Assembly (NCBI RefSeq): GCF_964340395.1
Contig: NC_135570.1
Span: 11,615,322-11,670,321, forward strand
Direction: 5' to 3'
Length of the DNA: 55,000 nucleotides
DNA from: Glandiceps talaboti
Lineage: Eukaryota > Hemichordata > Enteropneusta > Spengelidae
Part shown: piece by piece, positions 43,372-54,926 of the stretch
Layout of the letters: every line of letters begins with the position of its first letter
Position numbering within the stretch: position 1 is the stretch's first letter
The notes under the pieces: model-generated
Seen by the model: the letters and a program-made list of their open reading frames with translations, nothing else
Told to the model about the DNA's origin: nothing
Databases searched by the model: none
Made by a program: the position numbers and the translations under genes

Positions 43372-44682
43372 ATGGAGGGGCTTACGTTTGAACAAAAAGT
43401 TTTAAGAAAGTGTTTTGAGATCGGCCTAGAGATCTACAATTATGTATGCATGATCGGCAGGCATTCTTCCCCTATGTTTTCAACCCATTAAAACATATAT
43501 CAGTTACGCCTGTCGAAATTTTCAACAAAGCAGAGAGTGCATATGGACCTGTTTTTCGTTTCTCAAATGTTATCATACAAAAGCCAGCATTTATCGCCAA
43601 ACTATTTAATTTGGCTACGCATGAGTCGAATAGGGTTTATGGGACGGAACGGAAAGCTGATTCGAGTCAGAACATACCATTGTTGACCTTTTCCTACGTG
43701 ATGTCGAATGTTTCTGAATATTCAAAACTTACCTTTGATGTCCTTTGATGTAACCATCTTTGATCCCATCTTTGTCAAGACTTTTACGAGTTCCATATGA
43801 CCTATTCAATACAATGCAATACAATACAATATATCGTTATTGTCCCAAAATGGGAAATTCTTTGTGTGACGGTAGAGACTACAATATACATTAAAACTAT
43901 ACAAAAATTAAAAGTTCAAGTTCAAAAAATAAGAGATAGTCACAAAGGCAGATACATTAAAACAATTCCACAACAAGTTATTACTAAAAATCATTCCTGA
44001 CATGGTTCAGTAAAAAAGATTGCTTTCGGAATGAATGAATATTTAGCTCTGTTGGTTTTCTTGTCTTTGGAACGTCGACGGGACGGTAAAACTTAGAATT
44101 TCCGGTGAAGGGTGGTGGTGATTGTTAATGTTGCTTAGTATGGGAAGATGTAACGATGCCAAATGCTATGTATCCAATGTCATTATGACATTCATCTGTT
44201 CTTAGACTACGCATGTGTAATAATTTCTGTCGAACAAACTTTCACATTACCTCTTTCAGCTGCTATATGCATAACTGTCATTCCACTTTTCGTCCTCATA
44301 CCAGCTATGGTAGCTTTGTACTCGGATAGGAGCCACACAGCTACTGGTCTATGACCATTCACCGCTGCTAGGTGAAGTGTTGTCATACGGTCCACGTTAC
44401 GATCACAAGCTGCGTCCAATGGGTTGGCATCGTTCTCCAGGAGCATTTGAAGGCATTTGAGATTACCGTAAGCCGCTGCCACGTGGGCTGCAGTCTCGTC
44501 TTGTTTGTTCTTAGCCCGTACTGGTATACATGTATGGACTAACAGCCAGCTATCAAATGACCAAAATAACAACAAACAATAATGTTAGTTTTCATATAGC
44601 TGTGCTCAAAGCCCTTTAAAATTATTTAGTTAAGTTGTTAATATCTCGGTGTAAATTATTTGTTGGCCAAAAGCTACATTTC

Positions 44683-44719
<37 letters not shown>

Positions 44720-45277
44720 TTCATAAAATAACGCACTGGTGTTTGTTGAATATCTATTTTATTATTGATTTATTGAGCCAGTGTTCTTCCGGGGCGTTCG
44801 TGCCTGAATTTCTCAAGTTCTGTGAAGCACGTTTTGTTCATGAATAGAATAGAATAGAATAGAATAGAATAGAATCTGTATTAACTAAAATAACAAAAAA
44901 GGTAATTACGAAAATGTAAACATAGATAAATGTAATGTATCTTTTATTTGTGCAGAATGCCTTTCATTGTTATTTGTTTATATTCCCTTTGATTTGAATG
45001 CTCATGTGTCCAATTGTTGTATTGTGTTCTATGTCGCTTCTGTGTATTAAAGTCAACCCGGTAACCATGGTAACTGTCATTAGTAACAAAACTATAACGA
45101 CTCATGTCATATAATCTACATGAAACTACTTAGGGCCTATACAATAAATGAATGCATAGAACAAAACGTATTTCGCTGAAACTTTAAACATATTTCTAAT
45201 TTCAGTATAACAGGCTCGTTTTGTATTTATTTGTTGAAATTATTCGCTATTTTTTCATATATATTCCCAGAAATCAT

Positions 45278-45341
<64 letters not shown>

Positions 45342-48068
45342 TCAGTCAGTCAGTCAGTCAATCAGTCAGTCAGTCAGTCAGTCAGTCAGTCAGAAAGTTA
45401 GTTAGTTAGTTAGTCATTTCTGTATTCAAACTCAATAACTCCCATAGGTAAAAGTTCTATCTGAATGTCGAAGAAGACTTTGGCGTGACTATAACGTCAG
45501 TTCAAATCACGACAACATGATCAATTATTCTTGAGTACAACAACGCCCAGTCAGTGAATATGTGAACGAAGGTACTTCAAAAAACAGAGTGGTAAACAAA
45601 GTGTCACAGTGAGAGTTATGAGATACAATGCTACAACAATGTGGTTTTGTGAGACGAGGTGAATCATGGCGCTCTTATAGTTAGAGTATGGAAGAACACA
45701 ATAAACAGAAGGTGAAATATCAGTCAATCGGAGATCGGGATAGGTGAGAATTACAAAGCTCTCTCAGACATTCCAGCGTCAGATAAAGAGGAAACGTTCT
45801 ATGCTCTGTATGCTTGTATACTTTCGTTGTTTGCAAGGTATGTAGGTAATTTAGCAGTACATTCACTGTACAGTTGCAAGAATTCTGCACGTTGTGAAGC
45901 GACTACTTATTTACACTGGCGTCATGGATTAATTCTCCCAGAACGATATCTCCAGGGAGCCACCTAAATTTCACATTCCATGCAACCAAGCTATAATCGC
46001 CTTTTTTTCAGACCTTCACCAATTTATCATAAATTGGGTTTTACACTGTGTAAAGCTGTGTATACATCTTACAAACAAAAGAATCAATAGTCGGATATAA
46101 CAACCAATCTCTTAAGACGTATTAGTGTCACCTGAATAACTAAAGTGATTTGGCCATACTATCACTGAAACGCAGTGATTTTGGTCATTGTTAGACTTGA
46201 CGATTGAACTTCATACAGGCAAAGTCAATGTCAACTTACACTACGACGTATGTGTTATCTCGGACCATGTGGTCTGAGGTGTTATATTTAAAAGTTCTGG
46301 CTACTAGTTCGATATATATTATGGAGCTATTAGGGTCTCCCCTATTACACCTCCATCATATAACCAGGGTCTTTCGCTTACTGTCCAACGATAGCTCAGA
46401 ATTGTGAGGACGTCAGTTAAAAGTGTAATGTGAAATAACATGTTCAAGTACAAATCAATGAATTGTATTTATTTAACCCAACACGTGTACTCATATTTTG
46501 AAATTATTCCTTAAAATAAGCGCCATACATTTTTACGTCACTTTGATGGATAGATGCAGTACTGTAGCGGTTTCTCTACGTCACTCTCGATCCTCTTTGC
46601 AAACCCCGTAAAGAAAATAAACAGTAAACGAACACTGTTGAGTCACAAAATCAAATATTTTTTTTAAAGAAGTTTAAAAAAGTATTGTAAATAAAAACAA
46701 AGCTACAATTATTACAGCTACTTGAGGGACATCATTACGGTCGTATGATGTAAAAGTTCTCAAGAATTGACCTCGAAGTGAAACCCTTGAAATACGTACA
46801 GGACTCAAACAACCGATGTAGTTAAATGTAAATCTACGATTTCTAAAGCGCTGAACTGAAAAGGCATGTGTTTGACATGTTTGTCAAATTGTGACGTTAT
46901 CCTTGTCTATGTGGTTTGATATATCTCTACGTCGTACCAAATCACTCACCGTGACAGATTTCTCTCCATCTCTTATCAAATTTAAAGAATGATTTAACAT
47001 TATATATATGCGATAAAAAATGAACGGTGATCTCAACTATTGACATGGGAATATGAAGGTTGTCTACAAAATAAATGATGAAATGATTACTGGATAAGGT
47101 TGTCAGTTTTCAATTCCTCGCGGAGACTTTCTCTTTGAATGATTAATATTTTCATCAAAATTTAGAATTGCTAGAAAAACTGTCGACGATGTTCTTAGGT
47201 TATTCACACGTGAGGACACTTATACGATAGTTATTTTATGTCTGGCTTTTTAGTCTTCATGAATGTCGTAAATACTCATTTATGACCCAGCTTCCCAGAC
47301 TTTACATCCGGGATAGAGCATAAAGTCGGCTGCGCCGGAATTAGGGGGAAACTTCCACCTGTAGTGTCTCCTATTCGTATATTGTTATATACGGTGTGTC
47401 TATTACGTGTATTAAATACACAATCCGGCGTAAAGAACTCGTCTACATGATTGTATAAGTTTAGAGTTTCAAAAATTTTAACAAAGTCATGTTTTGCGTT
47501 GAAATAAGGCAACTTCATTCAGCAAGTCTTATTTGGCCGATATGCTAGATGTATGCTTCACAGTGAAATCGATATTAAACCCAAGAATAACCACAGGGGT
47601 CTGTGAGTTTGACTGACTCAAGTATGCATAGCTAAACAAAACAAAACGTGTGCCACGATTTTGGTAACGTCACACCTCCCCCACTCACCCAGCACAACCA
47701 GGAGACAATGCTAACAGTAGCGAGTCTCTAAAAATCTCGTAACTTTTATCAAATTAAAAACCACTGACTTATGAAACGAATCTAGTCATTATAAAAAAAA
47801 ATATGTATCTTACACACCTTAAACACTCCCCTTTCCCTGTTCTAGCCGCGACATGCAAAGGTGTATTTCCAGATACATCAAACATGGGTACTCCCTTCTT
47901 GTAAAATATTGACGGTAGTGAGTCCACATCGCCGGTAAATGCCGCCTGGTGTGCCGGCAGGTTGATGTAAACAAACGACGGCTTCTCACTTTCTAGAGTT
48001 GTGTAGGGATCTGTAAGAGTTGCCGTCTTGGGTCTCGACGGAATCCCTATACCTGTGTCTTCCGTCAT
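34908..48068 (-). CDS. Multi-ankyrin-repeat protein with polyproline tail and RVxF-like motif (10 coding exons, 1057 aa)
   Basis: Not firmly recognised. Exons in transcript order: 48068-47818, 44549-44251, 43801-43733, 42500-42261, 41324-41149, 40166-40037, 39508-39411, 38670-38460, 36928-36820, 36498-34908. All have GT-AG borders, phases match, and the sum is 3174 bases. Residues about 37-370 form nine to ten ankyrin repeats (NTPLHVAARTGKGECL, VMHIAAERGHMELVKVL, SPLHYAAKSGQLTCMKYM, TPLHAAAVGGHLDMVKWI). A basic stretch follows near 422-450 (KVKVKKKGKFLKSKSW). The large last exon encodes a charged, probably disordered tail with polyproline at about 767-815, acidic LSDxEN repeats, and KKKNKKQVRFLTP near residue 945, which fits the PP1-docking RVxF consensus. 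The ankyrin arrangement (LPxHxAA start, VxVWLLSE, MHxAAxRGH) resembles espin/synphilin-type proteins. No WH2 or espin actin-bundling module is seen. It probably acts as a cytoplasmic or cytoskeletal scaffold. Confidence 0.85.
36820..36928 (-). CDS. Ankyrin protein coding exon 9
   Basis: RRIALPDVGDQDALMLRQQL through KFPTPKYD, ends in phase 2 before GTAATA. Acceptor TTGCAG. No domain recognised. Confidence 0.8.
36945..37053 (+). repeat. 29-base tandem repeat carrying octamer motifs, four copies
   Basis: ATGCAAAT occurs at 36952, 36981, 37010 and 37039, exactly 29 bases apart, within units TACTGATGTAATGATATGCA then AATAATTCA. It lies 20-130 bases from ankyrin exon 9. Confidence 0.88.
37397..38356 (+). 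repeat. 29-base minisatellite, about 33 copies
   Basis: Unit ATAAAACCACAGACAGTGGA then GACTCTATG. Variants change the last bases (CAATG, CCATG, CTATC). Each unit contains the inverted repeat CCAC-AGACA-GTGG. It fills most of ankyrin intron 8. Confidence 0.95.
38460..38670 (-). CDS. Ankyrin protein coding exon 8
   Basis: Begins EKVKVKKKGKFLKSKSW, a strongly basic segment that could act as a nuclear localisation or acidic-partner contact. It ends LRQLFQPTN plus one base of Arg before GTAAGT. A 29-base minisatellite begins about 100 bases into the next intron. Confidence 0.82.
39411..39508 (-). CDS. Ankyrin protein coding exon 7
   Basis: GEDKYKSKYFISPIIAIKAM through KNFKSHEK, ends in phase 0 before GTAAGT. 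Acceptor CACCAG. No known domain. Confidence 0.82.
39640..39845 (+). repeat. Dispersed repeat, copy 2 (ankyrin gene intron 6)
   Basis: Same order of words as 16436-16645, including GATATTTTC near the start and TTTCCAGGTTTACAGTATTC near the end. It is antisense to the ankyrin transcript. Confidence 0.55.
40037..40166 (-). CDS. Ankyrin protein coding exon 6
   Basis: HGNTPYTLAIQSSEKDCNLY through ASKAFGE plus one base. It closes the ankyrin region. Acceptor TTACAG, donor GTTAGT. Confidence 0.85.
41149..41324 (-). CDS. Ankyrin protein coding exon 5
   Basis: RGHSDCLKWMIGQLTKSG, then GRTTAYYAAEMGKASCL, ending GGADIHAADK in phase 0 before GTAAAA. Acceptor TCCATAG. Confidence 0.87.
42022..42215 (+). 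repeat. (GA)n microsatellite and GA-rich extension
   Basis: A pure GA run at 42022-42094, then imperfect GAGGG/GACA variants. On the transcribed (minus) strand this is (CT)n, 46 bases after ankyrin exon 4. Confidence 0.95.
42261..42500 (-). CDS. Ankyrin protein coding exon 4
   Basis: Two repeats: QSPLHYAAKSGQLTCMKYM and ATPLHAAAVGGHLDMVKWI, ending DGGITPLHIVGG in phase 1 before GTAAGT. Acceptor CTTCCAG. A (GA)n microsatellite lies 45 bases into the next intron. Confidence 0.88.
43153..43371 (+). repeat. (TATG)n/(TG)n microsatellite
   Basis: About 150 bases of TATG units with interruptions, followed by about 60 bases of TG. Confidence 0.95.
43733..43801 (-). CDS. Ankyrin protein coding exon 3 (69-base micro-exon)
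   Basis: Encodes GHMELVKVLTKMGSKMVTSK and DIK, exactly the missing second half of the ankyrin repeat between MHIAAER and GQSPLHYAA. Phases are 1 and 1, donor AAAG/GTAAGT. The acceptor (AATAG/GT) lies inside a TATTG-type repeat tail, probably from a retroelement. Confidence 0.85.
43802..43860 (-). mobile_element. Truncated retroelement 3' tail next to a splice acceptor
   Basis: On the minus strand: AATTTCCCATTTTGGGACAA, TAACGATATA, then TATTG-type pentamers running to the acceptor of ankyrin exon 3. CCC..GGG-AATAA-pentamer ends are typical of CR1/Rex-like LINE tails. Only the end is present. Confidence 0.5.
44251..44549 (-). CDS. Ankyrin protein coding exon 2
   Basis: Joins as CLS then WLLVHTCIP, followed by ETAAHVAAAYGNLKCLQMLL and TTLHLAAVNGHRPVAVWLL to MHIAAER. 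Acceptor GATAG, donor GTAATG, ends in phase 1. Confidence 0.85.
44585..44625 (-). mobile_element. Fragment of a SINE tail
   Basis: The reverse complement contains TTTAAAGGGCTTTGAGCACA followed by GCTATATG, resembling the tail of the SINE at 5195/14160. Very short. Confidence 0.3.
44687..44717 (+). repeat. Poly(A) run
   Basis: About 31 consecutive A. No upstream gene copy seen. Confidence 0.9.
44842..44877 (+). repeat. (GAATA)n pentanucleotide
   Basis: Seven GAATA units. Read on the minus strand it is (TATTC)n, like a LINE tail, preceded by AGTTAATACAGAT. Confidence 0.9.
44878..47817 (-). other. Ankyrin gene intron 1, remainder
   Basis: About 2.9 kb beyond the repeats listed, AT-rich. No exon was found, and none is needed, because exons 1 and 2 join in frame. 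Confidence 0.5.
45282..45414 (+). repeat. Compound microsatellite (GA)n-(CAGT)n-(TAGT)n
   Basis: Three adjacent short motifs that differ by single-base steps, in ankyrin intron 1. Confidence 0.93.
47818..48068 (-). CDS. Ankyrin protein coding exon 1
   Basis: Start ATG at 48068 (MTEDTGIGIP), through the first ankyrin repeats to TGKGECL, ending in phase 2 at TTAAG before GTGTGT. A downstream GTAAGA is a second possible donor but breaks the frame with the next exon. The exon extends 5' to an acceptor (TTTACAG) at 48131, leaving 63 bases of UTR. Confidence 0.85.
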
Positions 48069-48802
48069 CGTGTTAAGTCCAATTTTACCTTTCCTCAGAC
48101 AACTGTATAAGCCTGACTAACACGTCACTTCCTGTAAACAAATAGAAAAAAAAAACAAGGTTTAAATTTTCCTAGAGGCGAATTTCGAAAGATTTCTAAT
48201 TTTATGATGTGTAGAATATTTCACTTTCAAAGTAAATTATGATAAACCCTGGATAAACAGACTTCGAGGTGCGGTTTAAAAAAATGGGGGGGGGGGATAT
48301 TCACAATAGACCGTCACAATTGTCTGAGACTGGGAAAGCCGTGACAGGTCTCAGAGTCGTGGCAACGAGCTTGCAAACAAAGTTTATGAGGCAGACGTAG
48401 TCTCAAACCTGAATAGAAATCCTGTAGAATCATGCAATGTGTTTTTGTTTGTATATGTCTGTCTCGAAAAATCGCTTGGAGCAATTCCTGGCACACACAC
48501 AAAATCACTCTTAAACATGAAATGAAAAATATTCAATTACCAGTACTGTCATAACGTTGATTTACGTACTATAATTGCAACTATGCTGTGATTACTCAGA
48601 GTTTTTGGTTTGTATTTGTTCTGATTTACATTTAGGAAATTGTGAACTTTCTAGGAACTCTTGCGTAATATGTGTATTTAATATTTCAATATCCCTGACG
48701 TCACCAGAACGCTGTAGAGAATCAAGACACTTGAAAGTAAGTAGTATGCCTTTGTATGTTTACATTACTAAAGGTCTGTGAATACTAATTTTCAATTAAA
48801 AT

Positions 48803-48966
48803 GGGCTAGCTGGTTGGCTGGTTGAGTCTTGGTTGTTTGGTTGATTGGTCATTAGTTAGTTGGTTAACTGAATCTGTGTTGGTTGAGTCTTGGTTGGTTG
48901 GTTAATAATCGAATCTAGGTTAGTTGGTTGGTTGGTTGGTTGGTTGGTTGGTTGGTTGGTTGGTTA
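48803..48966 (+). repeat. (GGTT)n tract, irregular then pure
   Basis: Irregular GGTT-containing sequence from 48803, then a pure run of about eleven GGTT units at 48917-48965. Confidence 0.9.
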
Positions 48967-49608
48967 AATGACTTTGAAGGACCCAGAGTTAAAGTAACAG
49001 CACGGTGTGATCCACCGTGAATTTCTCATATTGTAACTGATGTTCTACGTTAAGGTGAGTTCTAGATCTTTTGATCACTCAAAGGCCACAGAAAGAAGTT
49101 ACACCCACTTTGATTCATCATGCAAATTCAAAAAGACATGGTTTAGATCACTCATACTGGTGTTGCAACACATCCAACCCTATATCTATCGTGTCTTGGC
49201 CTCAACGTAATTAGTTGTTACAAAGAACACTTACCTATAAACTAGTCTGTTGTGTAAATCTTAATTTACATGTTACGGAGTACTTTGATAGACCAGACGT
49301 TTTGTAAACACATTAGCAGAAACCTAAACTGTGCATGCATTATGTTGGTATAAGCACTCGTCGTGACCAAATGTTAACAATTGTACATGCCTTCTTTCCT
49401 CATAACTAGTCGTCTTGCTCAATTGACAGTTTATTTCACTTCAAAGTTGGCACCATTGAGTCTTGAATGAAGAGTTCATGTAAACTATCACGTGTTTAAA
49501 TTATGATATCAACAATATGAATTTTTTTTCATAGAATAGACGAAGAAAGAAAAAATTGATATTTGTTTACGACGAATACGGTAGCACTGCGATTTCTACG
49601 AGGGAGAA

Positions 49609-49715
49609 CATACATACATACATACATACATACATACATACATACATACATACATACATACATACATACATACATACACACATACATACATACATACATA
49701 CATACATACATACAT

Positions 49716-49752
<37 letters not shown>

Positions 49753-49802
49753 TACATACATACATACATACATACATACATACATACATACATACATACA
49801 CA

Positions 49803-49858
<56 letters not shown>

Positions 49859-49879
49859 TACATACATACATACATACAT

Positions 49880-49914
<35 letters not shown>

Positions 49915-50280
49915 TACATACATACATACACATACATACATACATACATACATACATACATACATACATACATACATACATACATACATACATACATACA
50001 TACACATACATACATACACACACACATACATACATACATACATACATACACATACATACATACATACATACATACATACATACATACATACATACATACA
50101 TACATACACATACATACATACACATACATACATACATACATACATACATACATACATTCATACATACATACATACATACATACATACATACATACATTCA
50201 TACATACACACACACACACACACACACAAACATACATACATACATACATACATACATACATACATACATACATACATACA

Positions 50281-50314
<34 letters not shown>

Positions 50315-50525
50315 CATACACACATACATACATACATACATACATACATACATACATACATACATACATACATTCATACATACATACATACATACATACA
50401 TACATACATACATACATACATACATACATTCATACATACACACACACACACACACACACAAACAGACATACATACATACATACATACATACATACATACA
50501 TACATACATACATACATACATACAT

Positions 50526-50596
<71 letters not shown>

Positions 50597-50691
50597 TACA
50601 TACATACATACATACATACATACATACATACATACATACATACATACATACATACATACATACATACATACATACATACATACATACGTTC
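49609..50691 (+). repeat. 1.08 kb TACA tetranucleotide array with CACG and CA blocks
   Basis: Continuous (TACA)n with a 57-base (CACG)n block at 49801-49857 and several (CA)n blocks, the largest at 50541-50591. It makes long false ORFs in every frame on both strands. Confidence 0.97.
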
Positions 50692-51456
50692 CCTTAATTC
50701 CCCTTTGAATTTATGTCTCCGAATTGCATGTCTAACCCTGTATGTAGTGTCTGGAAGACAGATCATCATAGTAGTCTGTAAATTGTATAAATCAATGATT
50801 TGTGTCAACAAATTGAAGTTTTTCTTCTTTAGTTTATATACAGTGTATGTAACAGTAAAGTCTGGTTCTCCCTAATCTGAGATAAATAGAAGGTGAAAGG
50901 ATTCTTATGTTAATCTTTGATAACAATGCAGAATTTCAAACACACATTGAAGAGTTCGTGATTTACCGTCAATTCATGGTAGTTGGCTTTACAATAACTT
51001 ATTCAGTCAACCTTGGAATGTCATGATTCGGTGTCGAGTTACTAACCCTATAGAAATTGAAATTAAAGTTTGGGTGTACCCTTTCGTGGTTTCACTTCGG
51101 TTTTTGTAGCTTTGTGTTGGTTTTAACAAGTAATACTAGAAGCTAAGCTCAAGTAGCACGCTTTTCGATCTGTTTCGTAAAACTGAGAAGTAAAAAAATA
51201 ACATTTCGGAGATATTCTAATGGATGTTGAAAGTTTACCTTGCTAAGTGTAACTAAAGAAACGTGTACATCAGTACATGTCATTGTTTACCTTGACGCAA
51301 AAGCAAATATGACGGAGAATAAGTGAGCCTGGGGTCTTTTGAATTACGCATTGTCACCTTAAAGATAGCCCCATGGGATGGGGTTCTATAGCGGTCGAAC
51401 CATAACACTAGTACTTGGACACAACAGTAATAGCACTAACGTACAATGAATATCTA

Positions 51457-51457
51457 C

Positions 51458-51549
<92 letters not shown>
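51457..51549 (+). repeat. (CTGT)n microsatellite
   Basis: About 23 uninterrupted CTGT units. Confidence 0.97.
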
Positions 51550-51887
51550 GGATGGTGGACGGGATTAGGGGATCTACATACTGAGAACAACGAACGACAT
51601 TTCTCAGACCATGGTCAACATTAGAAGGTGTAGAAAGTGGGAAGGAATAACGAGCATTTTTTCATGTATTCAGGATTTCTTTGGATGCTCACTTTATACC
51701 CATGATTTTCTAGTTCTTGAATAAAAATGTCAAATTTTGAAATTTTCAATACTGCTGAATATAGTCTATGTTTAACTTACATAATATGTGCTCCATCCCA
51801 TAATTTCTATTATAGGTGAGATGAAGCAGTGATATATTTGGCTTCTCCGTAATTTTGAAAGTCTGTACCCTACTTAGTTGGTCTCAG

Positions 51888-52234
51888 CTGCACTAGCCGT
51901 AATTGGAATACTATTTTTTCGATCAAGCAACCAACAACATATTCACTGAAAATTATTTTTTTTAAATAATAATTTATTTATATTGGATATGTTAAATAGG
52001 GTCCGATTTTGTCCATATAATTAGTATAGTCACAGGTTAGAATTTTGCGTACGTTGAAGGCGCTGATTTTAGGGTGCGGACCAATAATTTAATTTGATTG
52101 GACTTATTGTACCATATCGTGCGTACAGCTTCACAAATGCCGGTGATTCAATTACTGTATAGGGTGTATGATATTATGAGTAACTCATTATACCTAACAA
52201 CTTTCAAAAATGTTCCCATTGCAGCTCGTGCAGC
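51888..52234 (+). mobile_element. MITE-like element, GCTGCACT family
   Basis: Starts GCTGCACTAGCCGTAATTGG, contains ATCAAGCAACCAACAACATA, GTTGAAGGCGCTGATTTTAG, GGGTGCGGACC, and ends GCAGCTCGTGCAGC. Confidence 0.65.
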
Positions 52235-54926
52235 CGCTTTTTAAGTTAAGTATATATGTACCACATAAAATCGTGAATGTCAATTTATTTCTCATCACTG
52301 AACAATACGATTCATGTGGGTCCATTCTTTCAAGTTCTGAGTGTGTACTCGTATAATCTAGGTCGTTGTTTGTGTTTGTGAGACACGATAAACAGCACAC
52401 AAGAGTCTTTACTAAAGTTCTCACATATGAGACAACGCCTTAGCCCATGACATGCTGAAAAGTGAAGTGCCAATCTCATACCGCGTGTCAATATCTCTAA
52501 TTTACATAACAATAGTTCTTATTATACTTGTGGTAGCATGATAATTTGCATATGAATAGATGACAGATAGAAGGTACACTGTTATTGATTCGAGTGTGGT
52601 CAATGTGTAAACAACGCAGTAGAAATTGACCGTGTCGTCAAAGTGGCTCGACTATCTCTCTCAACATTGACATTTCCTAAACCTCGATTTTCACATACGT
52701 CAGACTTTAAGTTTAACCGACGCGTGACCGAATAATGACAATAAAGATAGGTTTGCCGTGCAAGAGATCAAAGATGGTAGCCTGATGGTAGCCTCAGGCA
52801 AGGCTGTTTATTCTGAAAAGAAAGTGTCATCTCCCACCCCTGTCTATAGTTTTCCCGTTACACACAATAATCTTCCAATATAGAGGTGGTATTTAAAAAG
52901 TGCGCAGACGCTATGACCCGCGATGACTCATTTCGACCACTTTTTACCGGGTCCTCATGTAAAATTTGTCATAAGCTGTTGGTGTTTACATTCGTTTACA
53001 TAGTACATGGGTGTGTTTCAATGGCCTTGCATACATTTTAAAAGGAAAAGGCACTGAGGTACACAGATTTGCGATGTAAACAAAACAAATCAAATGGCTA
53101 AAATGTCATCGAAATACTAGAAATTATTTCGATTTCGGATTTTTTTCACTGGCTTTGTTGAAGTAATGAGTCCAACAGAAATCCAATAAGATTACCAGCA
53201 CATAATTCCCTTTACAATGTAACACCTTTGTGTAGAGAAAGGATTCCTCCGTATTTCATCAGACCACCAATGTATTTCCTGTTATTTTATTTTTTTACAT
53301 ATATTTAGATATATATACTAAAATTATTTAGTCCCTTGTTGTACACATTAGCTCTTTCCGTCGTTTAGCAGACGTCCTTCAAGTTTTATTGCCAGATGAA
53401 CATAAATCCTACACCTGAACAAAAGCTCCTACGATTCCCATGTAAGTGTCGAATAGAAATGAAACTAAAATGCACGTTTACGGTTTAGAGAGACGGCCCT
53501 TCACACCTGTGTCTGGGGGACGTTTTTTGACAACAGCTAAATTTTAGGGCGTTGAAATTTGGAACAGACATTATAAGTTTATCCAAACCTGAGAAATTCG
53601 ATAGTATTCAAATCTGTGTTTTTATAGCCTGTCAGTTCTTGTCTGCCTGGCTCGTTATTACAAATAACACCAGTATCAATGTATTAATTTTCTTTTATAT
53701 TATCATGAGAGGAAAGAGCGTGTCAAAACCTGACAACATTTTTACTTCCATTATCCTATACTGGGTTACTAACAGTGTATATAAACACAAGTTAACACAC
53801 AATAGTAAAAGTTAACCACTGTATTATTGACCATTAAATTTGCCGTACCCTTTGGCGATGAGATAAACAAATTTCGTTTGAGACTTGAAGTTGCTCCCCG
53901 CAATGAATTTGAAAGACGTTGATAAGAACTGTGCCGTGTAATTTGGAGGACACCTGTTGATTGATAGATTGTGTTTAGATTGTACGACCAGACCACTGAC
54001 TCTAACCTCGGTGATGAAAACAATCATCGACAGCAGTAGACACAAAATATGCCCCTACTGTGTAGACAAAAACCCTCGACAGGGTTCTTCAGCAATAAAG
54101 CGATAGATTGCTACTTCGGTACAATGGTGTTACTTGTATATGTCCAGCCAGGCTTGTATCAGGGTGCGGACTGACACGGGTTCAACTTTTACCACATACC
54201 TGTTTAGTTCATTGTTGAAGCAAATCTCTAAATCATACAAATGTCAATAGTATGTGTACATCTCACTGTGCAGCCAACATCTCACCATAAATCCAACTTT
54301 TTTTTGCACTCTGTGTGATTATTTAACCAGAAGTTTTTAGTTTCTATGTTGTATGAATGACTTAGTGCGCATCAGTCCTGACTTCGTTATGCAGGTCACG
54401 TCATGTGTACATCATGTATATTAGAAATACTTTCATCTTTTGTTTGCATTAAGCTCTTCCAAAATGGCGCTGGGACATACCCTCCGGCCATTACATTACA
54501 CAACAGTGTCAGGATTAGTAAAATCTGAGAGATTTTTAGGAAATTACTACAGAAAGCAACCGGGCTGAAAAAAATACACGGATTTTAACAAGTAGACCGG
54601 AGAGTATAATGTGATGTGACACACCCAAACCAGTCAAGTTGTGGACGTTTCGTTCACTGTTTTTTGGTGACACTAAGGTCATTATGTATCCACAGGTTGT
54701 TCTAAGCACTTTCGTTTTCTGAATGTCGTCATTATAGTCTCTGTCGTAGTTAAACCAATTGAATTTTCGAATAACAATTCCGTTTTAAACTGTCGATACA
54801 GAGAGAGTGCAATCAATTCTTGTGTTTGTCTAAACCACCGTAGTGTTTATACCACTACCATGCCCACCACCCACACGAACACACGGAGTGAACTAGCATA
54901 TCGATCTCTCAATTAACAACACTTAC

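Larger units (their letters stand above)
48132..54926 (-). other. Probable 5' intron of the ankyrin gene; no coding seen
   Basis: About 6.8 kb with no recognisable coding. It holds a (GGTT)n tract, the 1.1 kb TACA array, a (CTGT)n tract and a MITE-like repeat (51888-52234). An AAAATGGCGC YY1-like word at 54463 hints at promoter function near the right end. Confidence 0.4.

Noticed and set aside
44687-44717. Poly(A) run as the tail of a processed pseudogene
   Set aside because: No coding-like sequence or gene copy precedes it on either strand.
49556-50875. 439-residue THTYIH ORF and other long ORFs on both strands
   Set aside because: Translation of the TACA microsatellite in every frame. 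Not a gene.
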